Shown: one piece after another, positions 54,190-64,000 of the stretch
Layout of the letters: every line of letters starts with the position of its first letter
How positions within the stretch are numbered: the stretch's first letter is position 1
From: Paguma larvata
Lineage: Eukaryota > Chordata > Mammalia > Carnivora > Viverridae
DNA: 64,000 bases
Assembly: GCA_030068075.1 (NCBI GenBank)
Contig: CM057826.1
Span: 45,910,558 to 45,974,557, forward strand
Direction of reading: 5' to 3'
Translations under genes and position numbers: made by a program
Notes under the pieces: model-generated
The model's database searches: none
What the model was told of the DNA's origin: nothing
Seen by the model: only the letters and a program-made list of their open reading frames with translations

Positions 54190-54785
54190 GTTCTAACCAA
54201 TCTGTGAACTTTTAGCTTTATGCTAACTTTACAGTAGTAAGGAATACAAAGGAAAACTTTATGGTAAATTGACATCAGTGGTAAAAGAAAAGGAATATGT
54301 GTGAAGTTGAGATTATGTAGCATCTGACACAAAGGATCAGAAGCTGTGACTTAGACACTGAGTGGCATCTGGTCCTCTCTCTTGCTGTTGTGTTAGTCAT
54401 CCAGCACTGATATACCTAATGCTCCCTGGAAAAGAGATCACCAGCTAGCGCCATAGCCTAGCCCACAATGTAGTTGCCTTGACTACAGACACACACCCTA
54501 GGTCTAATTCAGCTCTGTCTTCCTTCCTGCTACTCCTCCCTCCCTCAGCTTGGTCCTTGAGGACCAACACTTACCATCTTGTCCCTTTACTAACTCCATA
54601 CCAGGTATAGACACATAATAGGGTTGTCTCTAGCCGGCACCCTCTCTAACCTCCTACCTCTTTGTCCTGGCACACATCTCAAAACCACTTCTCTTTGCTG
54701 ATGTTGGGAATTCCAGAGCACATAATACCACGTCTCCAAAACTGGATTCCTCTTTTCTGTGAACATTATTACATGTCTGTTTCTC
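54190..54785. other. Unassigned sequence
   Basis: No element recognised. Confidence 0.4.
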
Positions 54786-54789
54786 CTTT

Positions 54790-55705
54790 TAAAAAAATAC
54801 CTTGTTAAATTTCATACTATAAGATTCCCTCTTTTAAATATGTGTTTCAATAACTTAAAAAATCTTTTTATTTTTTATTTATTTTTGAGAGAGAGACACA
54901 GAGCATGAATGAGGGAATAGCAGAGAGAGAGGTAGACACAGAATCCGAAGCAGGCTCCAGTCTCTGAGCTTTCACCACAGAACCTGACATGGGACTCGAA
55001 CCTATGAACCATGAGATCATGACCCTAGCTGAAGTCAGATGCTTAACTGACTGAGCCACCCAGGTACCCCAGAGCTTACACTGAATGTTTCAATAACTTG
55101 TAACAAATGTACTGACTTATGCAACTATCACCACGATCTGATTTTGGAGAATTTATGTCTCCTCAATGAATTCATTGAGCCTATTTCTGGTAACTTCACT
55201 GCCAATCCCAGACGACCACTCATCTATTTTCTGCATCAGTTTGTCTCACTGGGTATCATATATGAACACAGTCATACAATATGTTGTCTCTTGTGTCTGG
55301 CTTCTTTCCCTTAGCATGATGTTTTTGAGATACATCCGTGTTGGAGCACATATCAGCATTTAATCCTTTTTATTGCTGAAGAGTATCCCATTGCACAGCT
55401 AGAGAGTATTTGTTATGTCTCTTCATCACTTAATAGACATTGGAGTTGTTTCCACCTTTTCATTATTGTGAATTTTACTCCAACGAACATTTACATGCAG
55501 ATCTTTGTGTGTGAACATATATTTTTGCTTGTCTTTGGCAAGTAGCTAAGAGTGGAATTTAGAGTCATATGGTAATTCTAGCTTTAACTTGTTAACGGTC
55601 ACACCTTTACCCAAAGTTTGCCCCACGTTGTGTTCCTGCTGATGGTATGTGAGAGTTCCTGTATATCTACATCCTTGCCATCATGTGTGTTACTCATGTG
55701 TTTTT
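54790..55705 (-). mobile_element. L1 LINE 3' UTR (antisense), split by a SINE
   Basis: 'caactatcaccacgatctgattttggagaa', 'gtatcatatatgaacacagtcatacaatatg', 'cttagcatgatgtttttgagatacatccgtgttg', 'attgctgaagagtatcccattg', 'attattgtgaattttactccaacgaacat' and 'cctgtatatctacatccttgcc' are in antisense L1 order. A CAN-SINE sits within its poly(A)-proximal part. Confidence 0.85.
54862..55070 (-). mobile_element. CAN-SINE (antisense) inside the L1
   Basis: Tail, GA stretch, body, head '…gactgagccacccaggtacccc' ending at 55070. Target-site repeat 'tgtttcaataactt' lies at 54842-54855 and 55087-55100. Sixteen extra bases ('agagcttacactgaa' plus one) lie between the SINE 5' end and the right repeat. Confidence 0.94.
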
Positions 55706-55714
55706 CCTTTAGCC

Positions 55715-55955
55715 TAGGAAGGGGGAGGGATTCTGTCTTCATGCCTCCTCACATGGCTTCTAGCACAGGGCTGGGCACCCACTAAGAGCTTAGCAGTGCC
55801 ACGTGGAGTGTGGTGATGAAAGACTTTGGTTGTGGAGTTAGGGTATGCCAGGATGTCTGAGGAATAGTTTCCTCAATTGTGCAATGGGTTAACAGTGCCT
55901 ACTGCCAGTAAGGATGAATGGAGATAATGTCAATAAAGTGCTTTGGAAATGGTAG
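55715..55955 (+). mobile_element. L2 3' scrap followed by MIR
   Basis: 55715-55800 ('gattctgtcttcatgcctcc…ctagcacagggctgggcacccactaagagc') resembles the L2 3' end. 55800-55955 ('aagactttggttgtggagttagggtatgcc', 'tttcctcaattgtgcaatgggttaacagtgcc', 'caataaagtgctttggaaatgg') is plus-strand MIR. Confidence 0.6.
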
Positions 55956-56044
55956 CTTTGATATTATGGTTTTATATTTGTATGGATGCATGCTTTCTGA
56001 ACCATCCCTAGTTTAACCTATTTCTCTCTTGCTTTTGCAGTCAC

Positions 56045-56485
56045 GTATTTAGATAGAGTGTTCTGGGCCATGGGGATTGAATAGTGAGTGGCACGCTATT
56101 CCTCATCTGAAAGAATTTTGATGTCCGGCAAGGAAGGGCATGGATGGAAGTGGATCACTGCGGTGCCATGTGATGAATGCTCTAATAGAGACACACACAG
56201 GCTATGAGGAGACCTCACACAGAGATTCCAGACCCAGAAAGGACATCTAACAAGAACCAAAGGACTGGGGAGAGGGCCAGAAGGGTTAGAAAGAGCATCA
56301 CCACCCAAGGGAAAGACATATGCAAAGACTTGAAAAGGGAAAGAGTTTGGAGAAATCGCCAGCATATTTTGTGCTGGAGTGAAGGGAGACATGCCAGAGA
56401 CGAGGCTGGAGAAGTGCACAGGTGCCAGATGAAGATGGTGTTAAATATTACATTAAGGAGTTTACTCTTTACCTGTGCCACTGTG
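56045..56485 (-). mobile_element. L2 LINE 3' UTR (antisense)
   Basis: 'tgggccatggggattgaatagtgag', 'gggaaagacatatgcaaagacttgaaaaggg', 'gagacgaggctggagaagtgcacaggtgccagatgaagatggtg', 'acattaaggagtttactctttacc' follows antisense L2 over about 440 bp. The 115- and 137-codon ORFs (56204-56628) lie across it and are not genes. Confidence 0.75.
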
Positions 56486-56489
56486 TTCT

Positions 56490-56990
56490 GCCACATCTTA
56501 CAGGCTGAGGAATCCAGAGAAGATGGTTCAATACGTGAATGGCTGAAGTGACCATTTACAGATAAATTAAAGGGAAAAACATCAGAGCTGTCTTCATATC
56601 TCTGACACTCTGATGCAGTATTTATCAACCGTTTTTTATTGCCTCCTCTCCCCCCAGAACAGTTTTAGACATAGTTTTTTCATAATTGTCCCACCTCATG
56701 AAATTTTAATACTACAAATATATTGTGTATGTACCCTACACCTAGGCATTGTTTGTGCTTTATACATAAAACAATTAGATTTTTCCTAACTCCCCCCAGT
56801 CACCAAATTTCACCCACTGAGGACTCTATCACCCTTGTTGAGAATACATGTTCTGATATGTTGGAATCTTCTCAAGGGAGAAGCCTAGTTTTTAAAATTT
56901 TGTAGTTCCCACAGTACCCTTCAAAATGCACCATTTAGAATGAAGAAATTCTGTCATTAAACAAATATTTGCTGAACCAAGCATTATTTT
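56490..56990. other. Unassigned; possible DNA-transposon remnant
   Basis: 56610-56850 ('gatgcagtatttatcaaccg…gaggactctatcacccttgttgagaatacat') may be a very decayed hAT element of the 42834 type. Not secure. Confidence 0.3.
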
Positions 56991-57007
56991 AAGAATTGAG
57001 GCTATAG

Positions 57008-57228
57008 GGGCACTTGGGTGGCTCAGTTGGTTAAGTATCCCACTCTTGGTTTTAGCTCAGGTCATGATCTCAGTTGGTTAAGTGTCCAACTCTTGATTTT
57101 GGCCCATGGCCCATCAGGTCATGATCTCATGGTTCTTGAGATGGAGCCCCACATCACACTCTACACTGACAGCAGGAGCCAGCTTAGGATTCCCTGTCTC
57201 TCTTTCTCTCTCTCTCTGCCCCTCCCCT

Positions 57229-57283
<55 letters not shown>

Positions 57284-57308
57284 TTCAAAAATAAACAAAC
57301 ATAAAAAA
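57008..57308 (+). mobile_element. CAN-SINE with internal duplication of its head
   Basis: Target-site repeat 'aagaattgag(g/a)cta(t/c)ag' flanks it (56991-57007, 57309-57325). The segment from the A-box to the start of the B-box region is present twice: 57024-57070 ('cagttggttaagtatcccac…') and 57071-57127 ('cagttggttaagtgtccaac…'). The second copy carries an extra GGCCCAT repeat. An expanded (CT)n runs 57230-57280. Confidence 0.95.
57230..57280. repeat. (CT)n microsatellite within the SINE
   Basis: About 25 CT units, grown from the SINE's own CT-rich stretch. Confidence 0.97.
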
Positions 57309-57329
57309 AAGAATTGAGACTACAGTGAA

Positions 57330-58420
57330 CAAAACTCCCACCCCTCACAAAGCATACGTGTGTATAGATAAAAGCAACCTGTGTATAGATAAAAATGGTT
57401 CACCCTTTAAAAAAACTAAGTAACACCTGCCATTAAAGTTGCCCAGCAAGAGATAGGCTTGCAACTTAATTATTAAAATAGGACTTGACAGTACTTCCAG
57501 CTTGGAAATATGCTGAAGGAATTAAAAAAACCTGTTTGATGTAAATGCAGAAGGAAAATCAGAAGGGCAAGAAATAGCACTTTCTCGAAATCCACATAAT
57601 ACTGATCCCCAGTCCCCCTCCACAAAGTATAGCAAAGTATTTCACACCTGAGGAAGTTTTGGACATCCCAGTGTTTTGCCAGCACCACTGGGAAGTCCTC
57701 TGGGGACACAGGTCACTGTCTTTCATTGGCAGTGGCTGAGAGACCTGTGGTCCCAAGCATGTGGTCCTTTTAAGTCTGGGGAGGGGACCTCTCTGCCGTT
57801 CCTGTGGAAAGTAGACTTTGGGGAAGCTGGAGCCCCACAGCCACTTCCTTTTGAAGTTCTATCCCCTCCTGGGGACTCTGACAGGAGAGTGATCTCTGAA
57901 ATTCATGGCCTACACAAATCTCTTGTCTCCCCCCCATTGGAAAACCTCTCCTCACCTCCCTTCCTAACAGTCCATTCAGTGAGAGTTACTTTCACAAAAG
58001 ATAAGCAACACCACTGCTTTCAGGCTGCCTATGCTCCTTTGCTCTCAAAATCTCTAAGCCTCATAATTACAAAGCCTAGGAACCTATTTGAAAAGGCAGT
58101 GAAAGTGGCCAAAGGTCAGCGTGAGAACTAGAAAGAAAGAAACAAATTAATATTTCAGTCCATTGTCCTGCCACTCTGAAATCTCTTTATTTTTTCTGTA
58201 CTCATTTTATAGAAAACAGTCCATTTGAAACAACCAGTCTCAACCACATAAAAAGCAAGGAGCAAATGCCATCATCCTTAGACGAACCCAAAGGGAGATT
58301 CTCCGGATTGCACCCACCTCTGCTCCCATCCCCAACCCCAAGCCCTTACTACCCCAAAGGAAGAGGCCACTCTAAATTGGATTGAGAGAATACTGAGATT
58401 TCCTTGTGTATGTCTGAAAA
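57330..58420. other. Unassigned sequence with a 151-codon open frame
   Basis: A plus-strand ORF (57676-58131) reads through without a recognisable domain. It is P/S-rich in the middle and basic at its end, with no splice or promoter support. No repeat recognised with confidence. A 21-bp-period tandem ('gtgtatagataaaa' twice) lies at 57360-57394. Confidence 0.3.
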
Positions 58421-58424
58421 ACCC

Positions 58425-58500
58425 TGAGTGCCAGGCATGCGGGTAGGCACTGGCATACGGTGATGCATAGGACAGGAGAGGCCCTGGCCTCACTGGTATG
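58425..58500 (-). mobile_element. L2 LINE fragment (antisense)
   Basis: 'gagtgccaggcatgcgggtaggcactggcatacggtgatgcataggacaggagaggccctggcctcact' follows the antisense L2 end. Confidence 0.6.
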
Positions 58501-58579
58501 ACAGGGGATCCTGACCCCCACTGTTGTTTTGAGCATGCTTTATAGACTTTAGAACCACTAACTGGATGGGTCTGGCTCT

Positions 58580-58870
58580 CTTGAGCCCAGCTTTCTGACT
58601 GCTGGAATTTTTATGCTTGCCTTTAAGAATATTGAAGTTTTACCATTTAAACAGGGAAATAAAGGTCTGTTTCCTCCTAATTACTTTGCAAATGACTGCG
58701 AATCTTCCATCTAAATGCCTCTTTTGCATCTTCCTGGGAGGGAAATTTTGCTTTAAAATTGACCTAAAACTCCTGTTTTAATAATACTGATAGCTTCTTA
58801 TGTCTGCAGTTAAAGGTGAAATGATTTTAAATAAGGCTATTCTCAAGTTGTTTTGATGGGTATCCAATCC
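58580..58870. promoter_or_regulatory. Weak conserved non-coding candidate
   Basis: Repeat-free DNA with 'taattactttgcaaatga' (about 58678-58695; TAATTA next to an octamer-like TTTGCAAATGA), then TTTAAAATTGACC and TAATAATACTGATAG. Motif spacing resembles POU/homeodomain enhancers. No direct evidence of constraint. Confidence 0.22.
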
Positions 58871-58874
58871 AGTC

Positions 58875-59630
58875 TGATTGTTCCAAAGCCATAAAGGGGA
58901 CTCCAATGTGGGAACATACATAGTCGCCCACTCTAATTTGTATTATATTTAGGAAATAGAGGCCGATAACAAAACTTTATACTATTTGATAGACCTTTCC
59001 CACCAACACTTTTAGGCAGACCTAGAGATTGGGAAGGAGACTGGAAAAAGGAAGCAATGATTCACAAGAATAGGAAGAACTGATAACTTAATGAAGTGGT
59101 AGATATTTGATAAGTTTATGTTAAGTGTCCTACCAAAAGAGGTATTTAAGTAAATGTCAAATTACTGTTGGAAAGGAATCCATCGCCTGTTGGATTACAT
59201 GAGCATCTCTCCAGTGTTGACCGTCTGGCTTCTCCTCCACTATTCTCTGACTGTGCGCCACCTGTATTATAAACTATCTCTGAGGAAGGATAAACAGGGG
59301 CCTTCTTTTTTCTGACTCCCCATGGCTTATAGCACATGATCATGTACACAGTGGTCTTTCCAGAAATAGCAGATGATTCATTTTGCTTATGCTCCCTGGC
59401 ATGGGAAATGGTTGGATAATAATAATAATAATAAATAATAATAAAGAACCTCTGGACCCCAGGAAGTTGGAATAGAGGTGTTTGACCATAAGAACAGATG
59501 GCATTATTCTTGCGGTTGGAGGGGGCCCTCTCTACCATCACCAAGTGCTCTCACCAAGTAGGTGAAAATCAAAATGGCAGAATGCAATCCAACAGATACT
59601 TACATACATTACTTCTACAAACATTAGATT
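58875..59630. other. Unassigned sequence with (AAT)n
   Basis: A short (AAT)n array lies at 59416-59446. The 132-codon minus ORF at 59146-59544 runs through it (poly-Tyr/Ile there) and is not a gene. Confidence 0.45.
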
Positions 59631-59634
59631 AGAA

Positions 59635-59865
59635 TAATGAGGAAGAGCATATAGTCTGAATTGGAAAGACTTGGGTTCAAATTCCTGATCCTGTCATCAA
59701 CTAGCTGTGTAATCGTGAGCAAGTTACTTACCAACATATTTTCTCACTTGTAAAATAAGGAAAATAAAGACTATAACATAGGATTATTGAGAAGATGGCA
59801 TGAGATGATATGTGTATAGCACTTAGTATAGAACGTAGATTATTGACGAATGTTGCTTTTTAAAA
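59635..59865 (+). mobile_element. MIR SINE
   Basis: 'aaagacttgggttcaaattcctgatcctgtcatcaactagctgtgtaatcgtgagcaagttac', 'ttctcacttgtaaaataaggaaaataaag' and 'gtatagcacttagtatagaacgtag' form a full-length plus-strand MIR. Confidence 0.9.
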
Positions 59866-60180
59866 TAAATCAGTGAGAACTTACTAGTTTATAACAAGTT
59901 TTTTTCTTTACAATTGCTGTTTATAGAAAATGACACACTACAGATAAGCAAAAAGAAGATAAAAAGCACTCCTATTTTAGGCATGTAAAAATTTTCAATA
60001 TTAACGTTTAGTATTTCTCACTAAAATTTAACCCCTATGAAATTACTTTGAGAAGTTTTCTTATGTGCACATAGGATTATATATATGTACGTATATAAAT
60101 ATTTATATATAGTTATATAAAAATGGTACAAAATGCACATGTATTTCTTTATTCATTATTTCATTAATAATGGATTATAC

Positions 60181-60377
60181 AGGGGCACCTGGTGACTTAG
60201 TTGGTTGAGCGACCAGGTTCATGAGTTTGAGCCCCACATTGGGCTCTGCAGTGACAGTGCAGAGCCTGCTTGGATTCTCTCTCTCTCTCTTCTTTCTGTT
60301 CCCCCCCCCCACTTGTGCTCTCTCTCTCTCTCTCAAAATGAATGAATAAGCTTTAAAAAATTAAATAAATAATGTAA
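60181..60377 (+). mobile_element. CAN-SINE with an internal deletion
   Basis: Head 'ggggcacctggtgacttag' is followed after 'gttgagcgacc' directly by 'aggttcatgagtttgagcccc'. About 40 bp normally between the A- and B-box regions is missing. A C-run lies at 60301-60310. Flanking repeat 'aataatggattat' lies at 60166-60178 and 60378-60390. Confidence 0.95.
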
Positions 60378-60394
60378 AATAATGGATTATGCAC

Positions 60395-61560
60395 TTTGGC
60401 CTATATTCTGAAGTATCCTCTATAGGAGGTACATCTTATTCTATTATATTCAGTTATCCTTTTAACATGAAACTTTTAGTTTTTAAGTTTTAATTTTTTC
60501 TTGTAACTGGCAAGGTGATGGGCAACTTAATAAATAGCCAAATAATTTTGCATTTATAGTTTTATTTCCTTATGATTAAATTCAAGAAGCAACATGGTAG
60601 TTTTCAGTAACAGTTAAGAACAATGAAATAAAGCATGAAAGCACCGAGGATAGTAATAAGCACATAGTGAGTTATCAGCAAATGTTGAGTACAGCAGATT
60701 TATACACTGTCAGAGGGGAGGGAGATAGATTTTATTTGAAATAGGCTTGCTAATTACCCCAAATTTAATCTGTATAAGAGTGTTTAGCAGTCCTTATTTA
60801 ACACACATCACACAAATAAACCAGTTTAGTCAGTTTATAGATGTCAGGTTTAGTATGTGTTTTTATGAAAAGGTCTGTTTCTCCAACTAACAAAAATCAT
60901 CAAGAATAAACCAAAACAAGATAATTGACATATACTTGTTGGCGGGAGGAGGTTGGGTGGGTATTAACTTTTTCTTTTTTTCTTTTGTTGTGGATTCTAC
61001 CTGCTGCTAGTGTGATATGAACATACCCTCCAGCCCATTGCCTCTCACACTGGGTTTGAATGCCCAGTCTGGGGTCCTTTTGCAGAGCTGTCCCCACAAG
61101 TACTAAAAATAGAAATATACAGATGGCATTCTATCCATGAAAGGACAATATTGACCTGAAAAATCTGTTCTCATCCGCAGGATGAAGTGCTGTTATGAAG
61201 GAGGGATGGGGAAAAGTGCCCGTTTCCCACATGGTCAGTCAGTACCCCTCTGTGTGATGTCTGTCCTGACTATATTGATGGACAGACCACATGGGAGTAC
61301 CAGGAGAAGAAATGGTATACTCTAGAGAAACTTGAGGAATCTGAGGAAATGTAACTTAGTGAACTAGGCTGGGTGCAAACTGGTGAGCTGAAGTATATGA
61401 TCCCTACTGTAGCCTAGGGTAGCAGCTCCTCCAGGAAGTGGTGGCCATGTGAGAAGGTTCAGATTTCCTAGGGCTTCCGGATTTACAGCTGAAAACCTGG
61501 AATTTTTATTCAAATCTTTCAATTTTCAAATGTGTTTGGAAAAAAGTAGGACTAAATTTT
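60395..61560. other. Unassigned sequence
   Basis: A MIR-tail-like scrap may lie near 60625-60700. Nothing else recognised. Confidence 0.4.
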
Positions 61561-61564
61561 TTAA

Positions 61565-61612
61565 AAGTGTGTATGTGTGTGTGTGTATGTTTATATGTGT
61601 GTGTGTGTAGTT
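61565..61612. repeat. (TG)n-rich microsatellite
   Basis: Interrupted GTGTGT/TATG array, with a second TG/CATG-rich run at about 61702-61753. Confidence 0.9.
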
Positions 61613-61795
61613 TTATTAAAATGGGTCTCCTGCATGCTAACTGCAGATCATGAAACTTGTCAGCCTCCACAATTGCTAAAGTCAGTTCCTTAAAATGAAT
61701 GAGTGTGTGCATGTGTGTGTGTGCATGCATGTACTTACACACACATGCATGCATCCTGTTCTGTTTCCCTGGAGAATACTGACTGATAAAGATAT
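61613..61795 (-). mobile_element. Ancient repeat, antisense copy of the 49138 type
   Basis: 'ccacaattgctaaagtcagttcctt' and the right end 'ctgttctgtttccctggagaatactgac' are the antisense start of the same family as 49138-49675, with a CA/TG microsatellite between. Confidence 0.7.
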
Positions 61796-61799
61796 ACAC

Positions 61800-62980
61800 C
61801 CACACTTATTTGGAAAAGAGGAAACGTGGTGGAAGGTCAAGAAAAGACACTAAACTTCTTTGAATAAATCCGCTTTTGTAGCTTTGACTTTAGTGCCATT
61901 TAAACAGTTCACAAAACTATAACACAAAATTGATGAACTTTTGCCCTTTGGCGGGGAAGGAAACAAACCTGACTAGACAGGAAGTTGGTGGTACAACCTA
62001 ACTATACAGAATGGAATTATTTCAAGCAGTTTTGAAATCCAGTCATTTGTCTGTACCTGCCTAGTAGGGTGGCTCTAAAGCTTTTTTGAGACAGATTTTA
62101 AATCATCTTGCTTAATTATAATGCTAGTATAGTGGTGGCTCTATGTATTGTGGGTTAAATCAAATGAGTAATCATTTTGGTATTATTGAGGACACAGATT
62201 TTTGGTATGGAAGAAAGGTAAAACATTGTCAGATGCATGAGATTAAATGCAAACATTCAGGTCCAATATTTGAATTCAAGTGTAATGGGAATTCATGTTG
62301 AATTCTATTTAAAAAACACATACAGAGCTTATTTTCTAGGTCTGTCCACAGAAACCAGGGTCAATCTAGTAGCAGTGAGCACTCAAAGCTCTCAGTTTGT
62401 GGTCTCTAAATTCTGCTTACCACAAAAAGTTGCCACAAGAAGACAAGTGTTCTTACTAGAAATGGTACTTCCAAGTCTGGGACAGGATGTCCCGTGAAAT
62501 AACCATAGGTCATTTTGTCATACCAGAAGCAAAAGGCCATCAAAGAGTAGTGGGTCATCTTAAAAGGACTTACAGGCCAACTTGAAAAGTTCCCACTGAG
62601 CAAGGGTAGCACAGTTAGAACTTCAATAGCATTAAAAACTATACTGGAATGAAACAAATAAAAAATGTCCATAATGATACTTAGAAAAAGAAGAAAGAAA
62701 TGTTAACTGGTTATCTTTGGAGGATATTAGGTGACCAATATTTTGAGGATCAATAAATAAAGGAGGAAAAATCAAGCACCTTTCAGGTTTTTATAAACTA
62801 TAATTTAGGGCAAAGTACAGTTTTTCTTGATAGAATATCCCAGCTAATAAATTAAGAAATAATAGAATTATTTTATCACCAATTCGAAACCTCTAGTGAA
62901 ATAATAGAGCCTCTAGGCAAAGGTCACCAGTGGTTGATGACCTCATAGCAGAAGACATTTTCTGCCTCCTGACAGAGCAT
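61800..62980. other. Unassigned sequence
   Basis: No recognised element or gene. ORFs at 62237-62672 are short. Confidence 0.4.
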
Positions 62981-62984
62981 GTGG

Positions 62985-63460
62985 TAGACAGAAAAATGCA
63001 CTCAGTCCCAATCTCAGAACCTCTGAATGTCACATTACGTGGCAAAGGAGAATTAGTGCTATGGATAGAATTATGGTTGCTAATCAGGTGACTTTAAAAT
63101 GGAGAGATTGTTCCGAATTATCCAGGCATGCTCAATGAAATTACCAGGTCTTTAAGAGTGGAAGAGGGAAGTGGAAGATTCATTGTCAGAGTGATTAGTC
63201 ATGAGGCAGATTCAACCAGTCCCTGTGGACTTTGGAAGATGAAAGAGGCCACAAGCCCAGGAATGTGGGCAGCCTCAAGAGCATAAAAAAGTCGAGAACT
63301 AGATTCTCCCTTAAAGTCTCCAGGAAAGAATGCAACAGGCCTCCTGGCACCTTGACTTTTGCCCTTTGAGTCTTGGGTCAGACACATACAGAATTGTAAG
63401 AGAATTTGTGTTGTTTTAAGCCACATAGTTGATTGTTATTTGTGATAGTAGCAATAGAAT
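62985..63460 (+). mobile_element. MaLR (MLT1-type) solo LTR
   Basis: 'ggtagacagaaaaatgcactcagtcccaatctcag', 'acctctgaatgtcacattacgtggcaaagg', 'gatggaga…ttatccaggcatgctcaatg', 'gaggccacaagcccaggaatgtgggcagcctcaagagc', 'gaatgcaacaggcctcctggcaccttgactttt' and the end 'gtgttgttttaagccacatagttgattgttatttgtgatagtagcaatagaatactaat' form an LTR close to full length. No second LTR or internal part is seen in the window. Confidence 0.8.
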
Positions 63461-63464
63461 ACTA

Positions 63465-64000
63465 ATATATTCCTTTTCCTAGAATGTGTTCTTCCTGTAA
63501 AACTGAGCCTGAATCTTCTCAAGCCACTTCATCTAACTGCCAATTTACAGATAATATAGGAGACAGAAGAATGCCTTATATGAACTTATGGGGATATTCA
63601 ACAAAATACAAACTCTGGGGAATGCTATTACAAAAATGATATGTTTTTTTAATCAAGTAAAGTATGTATATGTGTATGGATGTGTGAAGGAGAAACTGAT
63701 TTAGGAGACTTTTATAAGATTACCTATTTCATGTTTCAACCAATTGTAGCAGGAAATTTGATCCAAATAAGCAAATCTAAGGAGAGAAAATTAGAAAGAA
63801 TGAAATTCAAACATTGACACTGGGCATTAGATGATACTAATGATTTTATATATGTATTTTTTGTTGCGATGGTGGTAGTGATGGTATTATGGTTACATTT
63901 AACCAAATGAGAAGGATGTGGTGGGTAAAGTAATTAGCAATATCTATAAATGGATTACTGTTGAAGACGAATGACAGTTGTACAGGTGTGTGTTATTTAT
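63465..64000. other. AT-rich unassigned sequence at the window end
   Basis: No element recognised. Confidence 0.4.

Noticed and set aside
53658..54332. Arg/Glu-rich and Ser/Leu-rich ORFs
   Set aside because: They come from GA/CT and AC microsatellite DNA read in different frames.
56204..56628. 115- and 137-codon overlapping ORFs on opposite strands
   Set aside because: They lie over an antisense L2 3' UTR and have no independent support.

Overview
This window reads as nuclear DNA from a mammal of the order Carnivora, most likely a cat-like carnivore (Feliformia/Felidae). The best evidence is a set of thirteen tRNA-derived CAN-SINE (SINEC) copies. Their head reads GGGGCACCTGGGTGGCTCAG, they carry a CT-rich stretch, and they end in a (TTTA/AAAT)n tail. 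Two L1 3'-end fragments (1056-1215, 40535-40950) resemble carnivore-lineage L1. The rest is AT-rich, CpG-poor sequence with many old mammalian MIR and L2 copies, MER5A/hAT and Tigger-like DNA transposons, MaLR-type LTRs, older L1 3' ends and one CR1/L3 fragment. I recognise no protein-coding gene, tRNA, rRNA, CRISPR array or CpG island. The window is best read as intergenic or deep intronic DNA. The open reading frames are short (longest 179 codons) and mostly fall in repeats or unconserved-looking sequence.

Layout. 1-9,000: an antisense old L1, a Tigger-like end, a young L1 fragment, MIR and L2 copies, a conserved-looking TAAT-rich block (about 4.2-4.7 kb), a 105-bp direct duplication (5.9 and 6.9 kb), a head-to-head SINE pair (7.25-7.72 kb) and an antisense L1 lodged inside a MIR. 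9,000-16,600: L2, CR1/L3, MIR, a plus-strand L1 holding a DNA transposon and a SINE, then a largely whole MaLR element with an AC/CT microsatellite in its LTR. 16,600-37,000: mostly old unassigned sequence with scattered MIR, MER5A and hAT remnants, an L1 ORF2 remnant at 28.9-29.6 kb, and a SINE at 20.5-20.8 kb carrying 94 bp copied from 45.0 kb. 37,000-47,600: a cluster of SINEs (including a dimer) and L1, an old duplicated block at 43.8/45.3 kb, and L2/MIR. 47,600-64,000: a CpG-bearing conserved-looking block (51.6-52.3 kb), SINEs in and beside an antisense L1, a long L2, a SINE with an internal duplication, and a MaLR-type LTR near the end.

There is no operon or pathway here. What stands out is how the DNA was rearranged. 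Two short segments have been copied as direct duplicates to other places in the window (105 bp across 1 kb; 94 bp across 24 kb), and the sequence near their junctions resembles replication template switching. There are also several nested or dimeric insertions and a few blocks that look like distal regulatory elements. No database search was run, so repeat family names rest on recognised consensus features.
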